Origin: an uncultured Bacteroidales bacterium
Lineage (GTDB): Bacteria; Bacteroidota; Bacteroidia; Bacteroidales; WCHB1-69
NCBI GenBank assembly: GCA_900315705.1
Contig: ONAB01000002.1
Span: 207,083 to 271,082 of the forward strand
DNA length: 64,000 nucleotides
Direction of reading: 5' to 3'
Shown here: positions 47,550 to 57,008 of the stretch, piece by piece
Layout: each line of letters begins with the position of its first letter
Position numbering within the stretch: position 1 is the first letter of the stretch
The notes under the pieces: generated by a model
What the model was told of the DNA's origin: nothing
What the model saw: only the letters and a program-made list of their open reading frames with translations
Databases searched by the model: none
Position numbers and translations under genes: made by a program

Positions 47550-47876
47550 ATGAGTAAAAAAAGAAAAGTTTTTTCAGATGCGGCAATTGAATTGCTAAGC
47601 AGTCCGGAAGGCAAACAACTTTTGATGGCGTTTTTTGGCATAAAAGACCGAAGAACTGTCGAAACCCACCTTGCCAACAATGTTCCGAGCTGCATTTTCC
47701 TAAATCTCAACATCGGGGAAGTGATACGTGTATTAGCCCCCGATATGAAAGACAGCCAACTTTTCCGCGAAGAGACAAATAAGGAAGCGGAAAGGAGGAG
47801 AAGCATTCTTGTGGGAAAAGTTTCAAAACACGATAAAAATGAGAAGAATGGAGAAAACAATCAAAACGCTGAATAA
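47550..47876 (+). CDS. Hypothetical protein, first gene of the element
   Basis: A 108-residue basic protein rich in K, R and E at both ends. A central G-I-K-D-R-R-T-V-E-T-H-L could be a helix-turn-helix, but I do not recognise a family. Its position right after tandem palindromes suggests a regulator; this is inference. Its 3' end overlaps the next gene. Confidence 0.5.
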   Translation: MSKKRKVFSDAAIELLSSPEGKQLLMAFFGIKDRRTVETHLANNVPSCIFLNLNIGEVIRVLAPDMKDSQLFREETNKEAERRRSILVGKVSKHDKNEKNGENNQNAE

Positions 47877-48057
47877 CCAGCTGCTTCTGCTCACCCTTTA
47901 CCTTGTCATCCTCAAGGCTTTCGGCTGGCTGACCAAAGGATGGCTGTTTGCCCTCGCCCCGCTGCTCTTGGTAGCGGCGGCGAGGCTTACAGCCTTCACC
48001 GTATTACTCACACAATATATTATTGAACGACATGGGCGCAACAAAGGCAATCAGTAA
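47839..48057 (+). CDS. Small membrane protein, holin-like
   Basis: 72 residues with two closely spaced hydrophobic segments (L-L-L-L-T-L-Y-L-V-I-L and L-F-A-L-A-P-L-L-L-V-A-A) and charged ends. The size, topology and position two genes before the amidase suggest a holin, but sequence alone cannot prove it. The ATG at 47848 is an alternative start. Confidence 0.5.
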   Translation: MRRMEKTIKTLNNQLLLLTLYLVILKAFGWLTKGWLFALAPLLLVAAARLTAFTVLLTQYIIERHGRNKGNQ

Positions 48058-48265
48058 GGAGCTGCGGCGCTATCTGCCACGCGGCTACGGGCAGGTGCTG
48101 GCCGAGGAGTTCGGCTGCAGCGTGAGCAAGGTCTATCACGTGGTGACGGGTCAGCTGACCGACTACCGCATCCTTGAAGCCCTGCTCGACATCATAGAGA
48201 GGAACGCCGCCCTCGAAAGGAGGCTGGAGCGGCGCAGCAAAACCGCCAAAACCAAGGAGCAATGA
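48032..48265 (+). CDS. Small helix-turn-helix protein
   Basis: 77 residues, with a likely helix-turn-helix L-A-E-E-F-G-C-S-V-S-K-V-Y-H-V-V and a charged C-terminal tail. I start at the ATG at 48032. It overlaps both neighbours (upstream gene end and amidase start), so the four genes form a compact cluster. A DNA-binding role is inferred. Confidence 0.55.
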   Translation: MGATKAISKELRRYLPRGYGQVLAEEFGCSVSKVYHVVTGQLTDYRILEALLDIIERNAALERRLERRSKTAKTKEQ

Positions 48266-48936
48266 TTAAGATACACAAGGACTGGAACTTTCCCGACACG
48301 CAGTATGTCCGGGAAGAGACCGCAAAGAAACAGATTGTGCTGCACCACACCGTCTCCGGCGACAGCGTGAACGGGGACATGTCGTGGTGGCTGCACACCA
48401 CGGAGCGGGTGGCCACCGCATATGTCATCAGCCGCGAGGGGCATCTGCACCGATGCTTCGACGACCGCTATTGGGCATACCACCTCGGCCTCACCAACCA
48501 CCATTTTGCCAGGTTCGGCCTCGGCTACCGCAAGATAGACCCCATGGCCATCGGCATAGAGATGGACAGCTGGGGCGCGCTCACACAACACACAGACGGC
48601 AAATTCTACCCCATAACCACGCAGAACGGCAAAGTGGTCCCCAACCTCAAGTGCAAGCCCGTGCGCAACATCTACGAGTATTGCACCGCACAGAAATACA
48701 GGGGCTTCCAGTACTTCGAGCGGTACACCACAGCCCAGCTGGACACCCTCGGCGAGCTGCTGCGCCACCTCATGGAAACGCACCGCATAAAACCCAACTA
48801 TCAAAGCGACATCTGGAATGTCACGCCCCGCGCCCTGCTCGGGCAAGAGGGGATTTTCGCCCACGCCTCCTACAGGCAGGACAAGAGCGACGCGCACCCG
48901 CAGGTAGAGCTTGTCAACCTGCTCAAATCCCTATAG
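48262..48936 (+). CDS. N-acetylmuramoyl-L-alanine amidase (endolysin)
   Basis: A 224-residue Amidase_2-type enzyme. The zinc-ligand segment is I-V-L-H-H-T-V-S-G, followed by Y-V-I-S-R-E-G and the conserved Y-H-L-G and I-G-I-E-M-D motifs. It cuts the amide bond between the glycan and the peptide in peptidoglycan, and in this context probably serves as the phage endolysin. It overlaps the previous gene by four bases. Confidence 0.85.
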   Translation: MIKIHKDWNFPDTQYVREETAKKQIVLHHTVSGDSVNGDMSWWLHTTERVATAYVISREGHLHRCFDDRYWAYHLGLTNHHFARFGLGYRKIDPMAIGIEMDSWGALTQHTDGKFYPITTQNGKVVPNLKCKPVRNIYEYCTAQKYRGFQYFERYTTAQLDTLGELLRHLMETHRIKPNYQSDIWNVTPRALLGQEGIFAHASYRQDKSDAHPQVELVNLLKSL

Positions 48937-48937
48937 C

Positions 48938-49492
48938 ATGAAAGCAGACTGGAAATGGTTCGCCATCGTGATGATGGCCGTTGTCATCATCGCCCTGCTC
49001 CACCGCAACTGCGGCGGAAGCGGGAAGTACGTACAGGTCAGAACCGTGACCCGCACGGACACGCTGCACGTCACGGACACGGTCTTCTTCCCCGCGCCGT
49101 ACTTCGTGGAACTTCCCGTCACCATGCCCGCCGACATAGACACGGCGGCGGTGATCCGCGACTATTATTCCAGGAAGAGCTACACCATCCCCTACGCGGA
49201 CACCGCCGTGAAAGCCGTGACGGGTATCACCGTGAGCGGCAACGCCGTGGAGCGCGTCACGCTGGACTGGGAGCTGGTCAACAAGCACACGCTGACCACA
49301 AGGACAGTCCGCACAGAGCCGAAAGTGGCCGTTACCCTCGGCGGCGGACTGACGTTCAGCATCCCCGACCACAAGCCGGGCTTTGAGGTCGTGTTGGGCG
49401 TGAACATCCGGCGCAACCAAATATATGCCGGCTATGACTTCGTGAACATGACCCCGCGAGTCGGCTGGCAGTACCAGATATTCAAAAACTGA
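48938..49492 (+). CDS. Membrane-anchored phage protein, DUF6808-like
   Basis: 184 residues. It has an N-terminal anchor (W-F-A-I-V-M-M-A-V-V-I-I-A-L-L) and then a beta-rich extracytoplasmic part starting R-T-V-T-R-T-D-T-L-H-V-T-D-T-V. Similar proteins follow endolysin genes in Bacteroides phages (I recall the DUF6808 family) and could be spanin-like. I start at the ATG at 48938, one base after the amidase stop; a longer frame from 48911 would run inside the amidase gene. Confidence 0.55.
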   Translation: MKADWKWFAIVMMAVVIIALLHRNCGGSGKYVQVRTVTRTDTLHVTDTVFFPAPYFVELPVTMPADIDTAAVIRDYYSRKSYTIPYADTAVKAVTGITVSGNAVERVTLDWELVNKHTLTTRTVRTEPKVAVTLGGGLTFSIPDHKPGFEVVLGVNIRRNQIYAGYDFVNMTPRVGWQYQIFKN

Positions 49493-49513
49493 CCAAAAAC
49501 CACCATATGCGAA

Positions 49514-52500
49514 ATGATACCGAAAGACAAAATCCATGACGTGTTATTCGCCGCCGACTTAAAGGAGGTCGCGGAGAACTGCGGTCTGAAGCTGAAAAGA
49601 GCTGGCGCGGTGCTTTACAAGGCCTGCTGCCCTTTTCATGACGAAAAGGACGGCAGCTTCTTCGTGAACACGAAGACCAACCGCTGGCACTGCTACGGCT
49701 GCGACCGCAGCGGCAACGCCATAGACCTCCTCATGGAGAAAAAGGGGCTGTCGTTTCCGGAAGCGGTGAAACTGCTGGCTGCGGAACACGGCATCACCAT
49801 AGAGGAACGCCAACCAACCAAGGAGGAGGAACAGAAAGAGAGGGAACGGCGCGGCCAGCTGGCCATCTACGAGGCGGCGGCACGCTTCTACCAGCAGAAA
49901 CTCCAAGAAACCTCCGAAGCACTGAAATACGCAATCGGCAGGTTCAACGAAGAGTCAATCAAGAACTTCCGCATAGGCTACGCCCCGAGGGAACGGAGCG
50001 CATTGTACCACCATCTCCGGCAAAAGGGTTTCCTCATCGAGACACTTGAGAAATGCGACCTTTTCCGCGAGTGGAAAGACCGTTCCATCCACGACTTCTT
50101 CCGTGACAGGATCATGTTCCCCATCTTCGACCCCAAAGGGGACGTGGTCGCCTTTTCGGGGCGTGCGCTGCACCCCTCGGACGACACGCCCAAGTACATC
50201 AACAGCTCGGAAAGCGCGACCTACTCGAAAGGCACCGTCCTTTTCGGGATGAACTTCGCTTTCCGGCATATCCGCAACGCGGACATGTCGGTGCTGGTGG
50301 AGGGCAACGCCGATGTGGTGAAGATGCACCAGCTGGACGTGTGCAATGTGGTCGCCCCCTGCGGCACATCGCTGACGGACGAGCAGATACGTCTTCTCGG
50401 CAAGGCCTCGAAAAACGTCACCCTCATGCTTGACGGCGACGAAGCCGGACGGAAGGCCACGGAACGCAACGGAAAGAAGTTGGTGGAAACGGGCATGTAC
50501 GTGTCCGTCCTTGAAATCCCCAAAGCGGAGGACGGCTCCAAGCAGGACCCCGACAGCTTCTTCACGTCAAAGGAACAGTTTGACGGGTTCAAGAAGGAAC
50601 ACACGAAAATGTTCCTCGCGGTGCTGGCCGAGTCGAAAAAGGCCGCGTGTGAGAACGACCCTGTGATTCGTGCAAGGACGGTAAAGGAAATCGCCAGGCT
50701 TTTCGCCGACCGCGATCCTGCGGAACGCGGCGAGCTGGCCAACCTGCTTGCTCTTGTAATCCCCGGCAGGACGCTGTGGAAGAACACCCTGAAGCTGATT
50801 GACGACGAGAAGCGCAGGGAGGCGAAGCTGGAAAAAGACAAGGAGCGTAAGACAGTGGCCGGAAAGACGCAGGAACAGGAGGAACTTATACTTAAGTACG
50901 GGTTCTACACCGAGAACAACTGCTACTGGTTCTACTCGCTCAAGGGCGACAATTTCTTCAAGGGGTCGAACTTCACCATGGAGCCGCTCTTCCACATCGT
51001 CAGCACCATCAACGCCAAACGGCTCTACCGTCTTAAAAACGTGTACGGCAAGAGCGAGGTGCTGGAGTTCAGCCAGAAAGACCTCATATCGATAGCGGCG
51101 TTCCGGCTCAGGTGCGAATCCTTGGGCAACTTCCTCTTCGAGGGCGGCGACCACGGCCTCAACAAGATAAAGGCGTATCTCTACGACAACACCAAAACCT
51201 GCCGCGAGGTCACCCAGCTGGGCTGGCAGAAACAGGGCTTCTTCGCCTGGTCGAACGGCATCACCGTTGACGGCGAGTTCCGCGAACTTGGGGAACTCGG
51301 CATCGTGGAGCACAACGGCGAGCACTACTACATACCCGCTCTATCCTCGTTCTACAAGGAGGAGGACACGCTCTTCCAGTTCGAACGGAAGTTCGTCCAC
51401 AGGGCGGGCGACATCAGCCTCTTCGACTTCGCCGACATGCTGCTGAAAGTCTATGGAGACAACGCCATAGCCGGAATAGGGTTCTACTTCGCCACGCTGT
51501 TCCGGGACATCATCATAGCGCAGCACCGCTTTTTCCCCATACTGAACATCTTCGGCCCGAAAGGCACGGGCAAGAGCGAGATGGCCGTCACGCTGCTGAA
51601 GCTGTTCGGCGACCTGCCCGTGGGCATCAACATGACCAACAGCACCGTGCCCGCGATGGCCGACCATGTGGCACATACACGAAACACGCTGTGCCATATC
51701 GACGAGTACAAGAACTCCCTTGACTACGAGAAGATAGAGTTCCTCAAGGGGCTGTGGGACGGCGTGGGCAGAAGCCGCATGAACATGGAGAAGGACAGGA
51801 AGAAGGAGATGACCGCCGTGGACGCGGGCATCATGCTCACCGGGCAGGAGATGACCACCGCCGACAACGCTCTCTTCTCCCGCGTGCTCTTCCTCTCCGT
51901 GTCCAAGAAGGAGTTCTCGGAAAGCGAGCGTCTGCGCTTCGAGGATCTGAAACGCATAGAGAAGCAGGGCTTGACCCACATAACAAACCACCTGCTGAAG
52001 CTGCGCAAGAGATTCCTTGAAGATTATACAACGAGCTTCAACGAGGCCATATCGGACGTGCGCCCTCATATCAGCGCACAGGTGGAGGACAGAATCCTCA
52101 AGAACTGGTGTGTGGTGCTCGCCGCCCTGCGGATAGTGACCCGCGAGGAGGAACTCCCCTTCTCATACGAGAAAGCGGTAAGGACATTTGCGGAGATGAT
52201 AAAGCGGCAGAACGGCGACGTGGTGGCGGGCAACGAGGTGAGCGACTTCTGGAACGTCTATCAGGAACTCTTCAGCAGCGGTGTCATAGAGAAGGACTTT
52301 GACTTCCAAATCAAGACGGTGGAGGACTTGAAGACCAACACGCAGACGGTCAGCGGTTGCGTCAAGGTTCTGTTCATGAACCCCAACAGGATTTTCGGCC
52401 TCTACGCGCAGCAGAAGCGCAACGCCAACGAGAAACGGCTTCCCAAGGACTCGCTCAAATACTACCTCAAGAACTCGCCGGAGTATCTCGGCCAGCAGCA

Positions 52501-52786
52501 GAAGCGCTTCCGCCGCAACATGAAGAACCTGCAGGAGCGCGATTCGGTGAAGTACTTCCCCGGAGACGGCACGGAAGCACTGGAATACGAGCGGCCATAC
52601 GCATGGTGCTTCAACTACGACATGCTCGCCGACGCCAACGAGCTGAACCTTGAGACCGACTACATGTGGCAGCCCAAGGGCGAGGTGAAGCCCCTCGCCC
52701 CGGAGCACCAAAACGGGATGGAGGAGCCCGAAAAGGGCAAACCTCCCGAACCGGAGGATAGCGTGGGAACGCTATTTCCTTATTAG
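49514..52786 (+). CDS. Phage replication primase-helicase
   Basis: A 1090-residue fusion. The CHC2-type zinc finger is C39-x2-H42 ... C60-x2-C63. The Toprim primase core follows with V-E-G-N-A-D-V-V and L-M-L-D-G-D-E-A-G around residues 258-310. A C-terminal P-loop helicase-like domain has F-G-P-K-G-T-G-K-S (about residues 679-687), a Walker B-like C-H-I-D-E-Y near residue 730, and a later arginine finger region. It should start and drive element DNA replication on its own. The adjacent iteron-like cluster at its 3' end is a natural origin candidate. Confidence 0.85.
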   Translation: MIPKDKIHDVLFAADLKEVAENCGLKLKRAGAVLYKACCPFHDEKDGSFFVNTKTNRWHCYGCDRSGNAIDLLMEKKGLSFPEAVKLLAAEHGITIEERQPTKEEEQKERERRGQLAIYEAAARFYQQKLQETSEALKYAIGRFNEESIKNFRIGYAPRERSALYHHLRQKGFLIETLEKCDLFREWKDRSIHDFFRDRIMFPIFDPKGDVVAFSGRALHPSDDTPKYINSSESATYSKGTVLFGMNFAFRHIRNADMSVLVEGNADVVKMHQLDVCNVVAPCGTSLTDEQIRLLGKASKNVTLMLDGDEAGRKATERNGKKLVETGMYVSVLEIPKAEDGSKQDPDSFFTSKEQFDGFKKEHTKMFLAVLAESKKAACENDPVIRARTVKEIARLFADRDPAERGELANLLALVIPGRTLWKNTLKLIDDEKRREAKLEKDKERKTVAGKTQEQEELILKYGFYTENNCYWFYSLKGDNFFKGSNFTMEPLFHIVSTINAKRLYRLKNVYGKSEVLEFSQKDLISIAAFRLRCESLGNFLFEGGDHGLNKIKAYLYDNTKTCREVTQLGWQKQGFFAWSNGITVDGEFRELGELGIVEHNGEHYYIPALSSFYKEEDTLFQFERKFVHRAGDISLFDFADMLLKVYGDNAIAGIGFYFATLFRDIIIAQHRFFPILNIFGPKGTGKSEMAVTLLKLFGDLPVGINMTNSTVPAMADHVAHTRNTLCHIDEYKNSLDYEKIEFLKGLWDGVGRSRMNMEKDRKKEMTAVDAGIMLTGQEMTTADNALFSRVLFLSVSKKEFSESERLRFEDLKRIEKQGLTHITNHLLKLRKRFLEDYTTSFNEAISDVRPHISAQVEDRILKNWCVVLAALRIVTREEELPFSYEKAVRTFAEMIKRQNGDVVAGNEVSDFWNVYQELFSSGVIEKDFDFQIKTVEDLKTNTQTVSGCVKVLFMNPNRIFGLYAQQKRNANEKRLPKDSLKYYLKNSPEYLGQQQKRFRRNMKNLQERDSVKYFPGDGTEALEYERPYAWCFNYDMLADANELNLETDYMWQPKGEVKPLAPEHQNGMEEPEKGKPPEPEDSVGTLFPY

Positions 52787-52868
52787 CCAGCAGTTTGGGA
52801 ATCCGCGGAAACCCGAACCGCCTATTTTTTTGAAATATGAGTTCAACAGGGTAAGTCCATATTTTTTA

Positions 52869-53080
52869 ACAAGAAATACAAGACAAACAAGACAAGGCTG
52901 AAAACCAATGAGTTATAAACGGAAAAGTACAAGACACCTGCAAGACAGACGTAAGACGGAACAAGACAAAACGGCAGGGCGAAAATCCTGCGAGTACAAC
53001 AAGACAGAAAAAGCGGTTTTGTCTTATATGTTATGTTTTTATAAGACAACAAGTTAAGTATAAAAACGGCTTTGTCTTGT
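52869..53080. repeat. Iteron-like cluster, candidate replication origin
   Basis: ACAAGAC or one-base variants occur in direct orientation at 52869, 52878, 52887, 52929, 52940, 52951, 52961, 52999 and 53041, and inverted at 53021 (GTCTTAT) and 53074 (GTCTTGT). The inverted copy at 53021 and ATAAGAC at 53041-53047 form a hairpin. The 340-base gap between the primase-helicase and the next gene holds no gene. Such repeats next to a replication gene are typical of initiator binding sites. Confidence 0.65.
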
Positions 53081-53126
53081 ACGGCAGAGCGGAAAATGTG
53101 AAACATCGGCGTAAATTTTAAAAAAT

Positions 53127-53675
53127 ATGAGCAAGAGAAAGAGCGAAACCGACACCGTGACCATCAGGGTACACCCCGCTGTCCGGCGGTGGTTTGAGAA
53201 TACCTTCCCGAAAGTCGGCGGCGCATACGACCTGCGCGGCCACTTCCTCCACGACTTCTTGCGGGCGGGTCTGACAAAAGAGCCGCAGGGCGGACGGGAA
53301 CCGTCACCGCTTCCCGAAGTGAGGGTGGCCGTCAGCCGCAGGGACGGGCAGCGGCTCGGGACGGAACTCCCCGCCGCGTTCCAGGATGACTTCTCGCGGC
53401 TTGCCTACAGGTACATCCGGCAGACGGCGTGCCTCATGGTGCTGTTCGCACACACGGCGGCGAAAGTTCCCCGCGACACAGCCATCAAAGAGTACCTGCT
53501 TGACAACCTCTATGAGGACGAGGAACTGAACTACGCCGCACTCCGCAAGTACTACCAGCGCAACTGGATGGAGACGGAGCGGATGGTCAAGAGCGAATGC
53601 GGCACGCTTGCGGGAGGGTTGCAGCACGTACACAGCATAAATAAGTTTGTCAAAAATGTCCCTTTTTACAAGTAG
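53127..53675 (+). CDS. Hypothetical phage protein
   Basis: 182 residues. The N-terminus T-V-T-I-R-V-H-P-A-V-R-R-W-F looks like a ribbon-helix-helix or small DNA-binding segment, followed by an R-rich helical middle part. I do not recognise the family. It begins right after the iteron-like cluster, so a role in replication control or partition is possible (inference). Confidence 0.5.
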   Translation: MSKRKSETDTVTIRVHPAVRRWFENTFPKVGGAYDLRGHFLHDFLRAGLTKEPQGGREPSPLPEVRVAVSRRDGQRLGTELPAAFQDDFSRLAYRYIRQTACLMVLFAHTAAKVPRDTAIKEYLLDNLYEDEELNYAALRKYYQRNWMETERMVKSECGTLAGGLQHVHSINKFVKNVPFYK

Positions 53676-53687
53676 AGTGAGAAAACT

Positions 53688-54140
53688 ATGGAAAATCTGA
53701 TGAAAAACGGCCCCTGCCACGTCATGGCGGGCAACAAGCGGCTGCTCATTGCAGACACAAACGAGGTGCAACGCATTGAACTGACGGACTTTGCAACCAA
53801 AACCGTGACCATGAAGACGGGGTGCGGTTTTGCGGAGATTTCAGCGAAATCCATCCAAGTGGAAGTCACGGAGGACGGCGGGGCGTACTCCCACGGCATC
53901 ACCTGCCGCCTCGCCGGAACCAAACGCAAGTACGACCGCCTTTTGGCGGACATGGCCAAGGGCGGCTGGATAGCGAAAATCGTGGACAACACGGACACGG
54001 TGTGGCTGTCGGGAAGCCTTGAAGAGCCGCTGCACCTCTCTTTCCGCCACCTCGGGGCGGCGGAGGCCTCCGGCGAACACCTCTACGAGGTGACACTGCA
54101 GCGCGACATGACCGAACCGCTCTGCGCCACCTCCCTATAA
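53688..54140 (+). CDS. Hypothetical phage protein
   Basis: 150 residues, mainly beta-strand in character, no signal peptide or membrane segment. It starts 12 bases after the previous stop and precedes the head gene promoter. Function unknown. Confidence 0.5.
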   Translation: MENLMKNGPCHVMAGNKRLLIADTNEVQRIELTDFATKTVTMKTGCGFAEISAKSIQVEVTEDGGAYSHGITCRLAGTKRKYDRLLADMAKGGWIAKIVDNTDTVWLSGSLEEPLHLSFRHLGAAEASGEHLYEVTLQRDMTEPLCATSL

Positions 54141-54178
54141 TATTATATAGTGTCCACAGGGAATCGGACACGCGGGGT

Positions 54179-54186
54179 TATCTTTG
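54179..54186 (+). promoter_or_regulatory. Promoter for the head genes, shared late-type box
   Basis: TATCTTTG, continued as TATCTTTGCCG, lies 17 nt before the protease start. The identical 11 bases occur at 58473 before another gene of the element. Confidence 0.6.
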
Positions 54187-54202
54187 CCGAAAAACAGCAG
54201 AG

Positions 54203-55339
54203 ATGAGAAGACAACCCGCCATCAGATTCCTCAACGAAAGCACCGATGAAGCCGTGATCGAGATCTACGGCCAAATCGGCTACGAGGGATGGGACAGAGA
54301 AGACGACGAGAACACCGCCCGGCTGATGAGCGGGGAGCTTGACCGCATAAAAGCCCTCAACGCGAAACGCATCACCGTGAGGATTAACTCCCTCGGCGGA
54401 GACGTGAACCACGCGCTGGCCATCCACGACCTGCTGGCGGAGCACCCCGCACTCGTGACCACCCAGATCAACGGCCTGTGCGCCTCCGCCGCCACCATAG
54501 TGGCGATGGCGGGAAAGGAGCGCAGGATGAGCAAGAACGCACTATTCCTCATACACCAGTGCTCCGCCTACGTAGGCCGTGCCAACCAGGAGCAGCTCGC
54601 CCAGGAGCTTGAGACGCAGAAGACCGTCAACGGGCGTATGCTCGACATCTACACCGCCGCCTGCAACGGCAAGGAGGCGGAAATCTCCGGCCTTTTGAAA
54701 GCCAACAACGGACTGGGCAGGTGGCTGACCGCCACCGAAGCCAAGGACTTCGGCTTCGTCACCGACATCTACAACGAGAGCCGGAAGACGGCCTGCTTCA
54801 CGCAGTCCGCCTTCTCGGACAACGGGCTTCCGGCACTGCCCGAAGCCTACGCCGACATGGTGGCGGCTGAAGACACCCGCTCCCCGTGGCAGTCTCTCGT
54901 TGACCTGCTCACCAAACATTTCTCCGGCAACGACAATCCCCAAAACCAAACCCTTACAGATATGAAGAAACTCTTCCCGCTGCTGGCGGTAGCCCTCGCA
55001 CTGCAGGACACCGCCGCATACGACCCCGAAAAAGGGGCGAGCCTCACCGACACGCAGCTCAAGGCCATAGAAGGCAAGCTCACCGAACTGGACACCCTCC
55101 TCAAAGAACGGGAGACGCTGGTCAAGGAGAAGCAAGCCCTTGTGGACGAGAAAGCGACCCTCACCGCGCAGCTGGCCACTCTCACCGCCGACCGCGACCG
55201 CCTCAAAGGAATCGTGGACGCCGTGCCCACGGAAACGCCCGCTGTTTCGGGCGGCGACCCGCAGGAGGCACCCAAGGACAACATGCAGGCCTACGTGAAC
55301 GGCTCTTCGCTCTACCAGGCCATCAAACGCGAAATCTAA
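54203..55339 (+). CDS. ClpP-like prohead protease with scaffold-like C-terminal tail
   Basis: 378 residues. The N-terminal ClpP-fold protease has the oxyanion strand I-N-S-L-G-G-D-V, the catalytic serine S95 in L-C-A-S-A-A-T-I-V and the histidine H118 in F-L-I-H-Q. From about residue 255 the sequence is lysine/glutamate rich with a coiled-coil-like L-K-A-I-E-G-K-L-T-E-L region, as expected of a scaffold domain cleaved during head maturation. The gene directly precedes the capsid gene, the standard HK97-type order. Confidence 0.82.
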   Translation: MRRQPAIRFLNESTDEAVIEIYGQIGYEGWDREDDENTARLMSGELDRIKALNAKRITVRINSLGGDVNHALAIHDLLAEHPALVTTQINGLCASAATIVAMAGKERRMSKNALFLIHQCSAYVGRANQEQLAQELETQKTVNGRMLDIYTAACNGKEAEISGLLKANNGLGRWLTATEAKDFGFVTDIYNESRKTACFTQSAFSDNGLPALPEAYADMVAAEDTRSPWQSLVDLLTKHFSGNDNPQNQTLTDMKKLFPLLAVALALQDTAAYDPEKGASLTDTQLKAIEGKLTELDTLLKERETLVKEKQALVDEKATLTAQLATLTADRDRLKGIVDAVPTETPAVSGGDPQEAPKDNMQAYVNGSSLYQAIKREI

Positions 55340-55358
55340 CCTACCAAAAACGACCACA

Positions 55359-56915
55359 ATGCCAGAAGTAATCGAAACCAAAATCAACGTTGACCTCATA
55401 CTTGAGGAGTACGGCCGCTTCTACGAGAACTCGGGGCAGGGAATGGACAGACTCAGAAGAGCCCTGACCGTTCCCGCCACGACCCTTGAGAAGTACGCCA
55501 CGAGAATCAACACCAAGGACGACATCTACAAGATGGCCACGGACGAATGGGAGGACGTGCTCCAGCCGTTCCGCATCCAGTTCGAGCCGAAAGCGGGTGT
55601 CAAGTTCATCCCCAACGCCATCGTCCTCAACCACATCAAGGTGGACGCGCAGTTCTCGCCCATGGGAGTGTACCACTCCTGGATGGCCTTCCTCGCCGGA
55701 GGCCAGAACAAAATCGAGGACTGGCCTATCACCCGCTACTTCGTGGAAGTCTATCTGAAGAAGAAGATTGACAACAACCGCGAGCTGAAAGCGGTCTATA
55801 AGGGCGTGCGCGACGACAACGGCACCACCCCCGAAAGCTGCATGGACGGCATCAAGCGCAAACTCATTGAGGGCGCGAACAACGCCGACAACCCCATCAA
55901 CGTCATCCACGGCGTTGACCCGTTCACCGAGGAGAACATCTTCGACGAGATAGAGGCCTACGACCGCAAGATTGACGAGCTGTATGACGGCGAGAACATC
56001 ATCCACTTCGTAGCCCCCAAGTGGGTTCGTGCGATGAAGACCGCCAAACGCGCAGCCGGCTATTACTTCATCAACTCCCCCGACCAAATCAACGCCGACA
56101 TTGACTTTACCAAGCACGTTGTCTGCGGCGTTCCTTCTATGAAGGGCACGGACGACATCTTCTCCACCATGAAGGAGAACCTGCTTTGGCTGGTCAACCG
56201 CAACAAGTTCGACTTCGACATCCAAAAGGAGAACCGCATGATCAAGGTTCTCGCCGACTGGATGGAGGGCGTGGGCTTCGGCTGCAACGCGATGGTGTGG
56301 ACTTCCGCCCGCACGGTGGGACAGGAGGCCTCGCGCTGCTCCTGCGGGCCGAACGGCGAGGTGGAGACCATCACCGATGAAATCCAAATGATTATCAGCG
56401 CCATCGACCAGGGCGCGAAAGTGGTCAAAGAAGGCAACAAGTACCGCATCACGTGGCAGACCGACACGCCGGAACTGGCCATCAACATCCACACCCTTGA
56501 CAATGCGGAAGCAACCACGGACTCCCTCTCCATGCACGCGCTCATTTTCGGCGACGATGTGCCGCTGCTCTCGGAGGGCGAGGTCGGCTTCTACATCGCC
56601 GAGGACGCTTCCCAGCTCATCCCCATCCATGGCCGCCATCTCGGTTTCGCGGAGAACCGCGACCATAACGAGCCGACCAACGAGGCTTTCTTCGTTCCGG
56701 GAACGCTGGACGGCAACAGACTGGATGCCGTGATGGAGACCAACATGCCCTCAGAAACGGAGTTCTTCTTCCGTGCCGCCGTCCACTACAAGGGGGCGGA
56801 GTATCTCGGCGACATCATGCGTTTCACCACGCCGTACAACGAGAACCCGCCGGAATACATCGGCAACGACGACGATGACAACGGCAACGATGACGACAAC
56901 AACGGCCAAGACTGA
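55359..56915 (+). CDS. Putative major capsid protein
   Basis: 518 residues. No family signature is certain by eye, but the position right after the protease/scaffold gene, the length and the mixed alpha-beta composition without signal or membrane segments fit a major capsid protein. The C-terminal 20 residues are an extreme D/N-rich acidic tail (D-D-D-D-N-G-N-D-D-D). It may belong to an HK97-fold family with an N-terminal extension. Confidence 0.65.
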   Translation: MPEVIETKINVDLILEEYGRFYENSGQGMDRLRRALTVPATTLEKYATRINTKDDIYKMATDEWEDVLQPFRIQFEPKAGVKFIPNAIVLNHIKVDAQFSPMGVYHSWMAFLAGGQNKIEDWPITRYFVEVYLKKKIDNNRELKAVYKGVRDDNGTTPESCMDGIKRKLIEGANNADNPINVIHGVDPFTEENIFDEIEAYDRKIDELYDGENIIHFVAPKWVRAMKTAKRAAGYYFINSPDQINADIDFTKHVVCGVPSMKGTDDIFSTMKENLLWLVNRNKFDFDIQKENRMIKVLADWMEGVGFGCNAMVWTSARTVGQEASRCSCGPNGEVETITDEIQMIISAIDQGAKVVKEGNKYRITWQTDTPELAINIHTLDNAEATTDSLSMHALIFGDDVPLLSEGEVGFYIAEDASQLIPIHGRHLGFAENRDHNEPTNEAFFVPGTLDGNRLDAVMETNMPSETEFFFRAAVHYKGAEYLGDIMRFTTPYNENPPEYIGNDDDDNGNDDDNNGQD

Positions 56916-57008
56916 ACCCTTTGGTAATAAATTTTTTCATACGCTGACGGGAGGGGTGCGGCTTCCTTACCAACGCACATTTTTAACGAACACCAAAACC
57001 CAAGAGCC

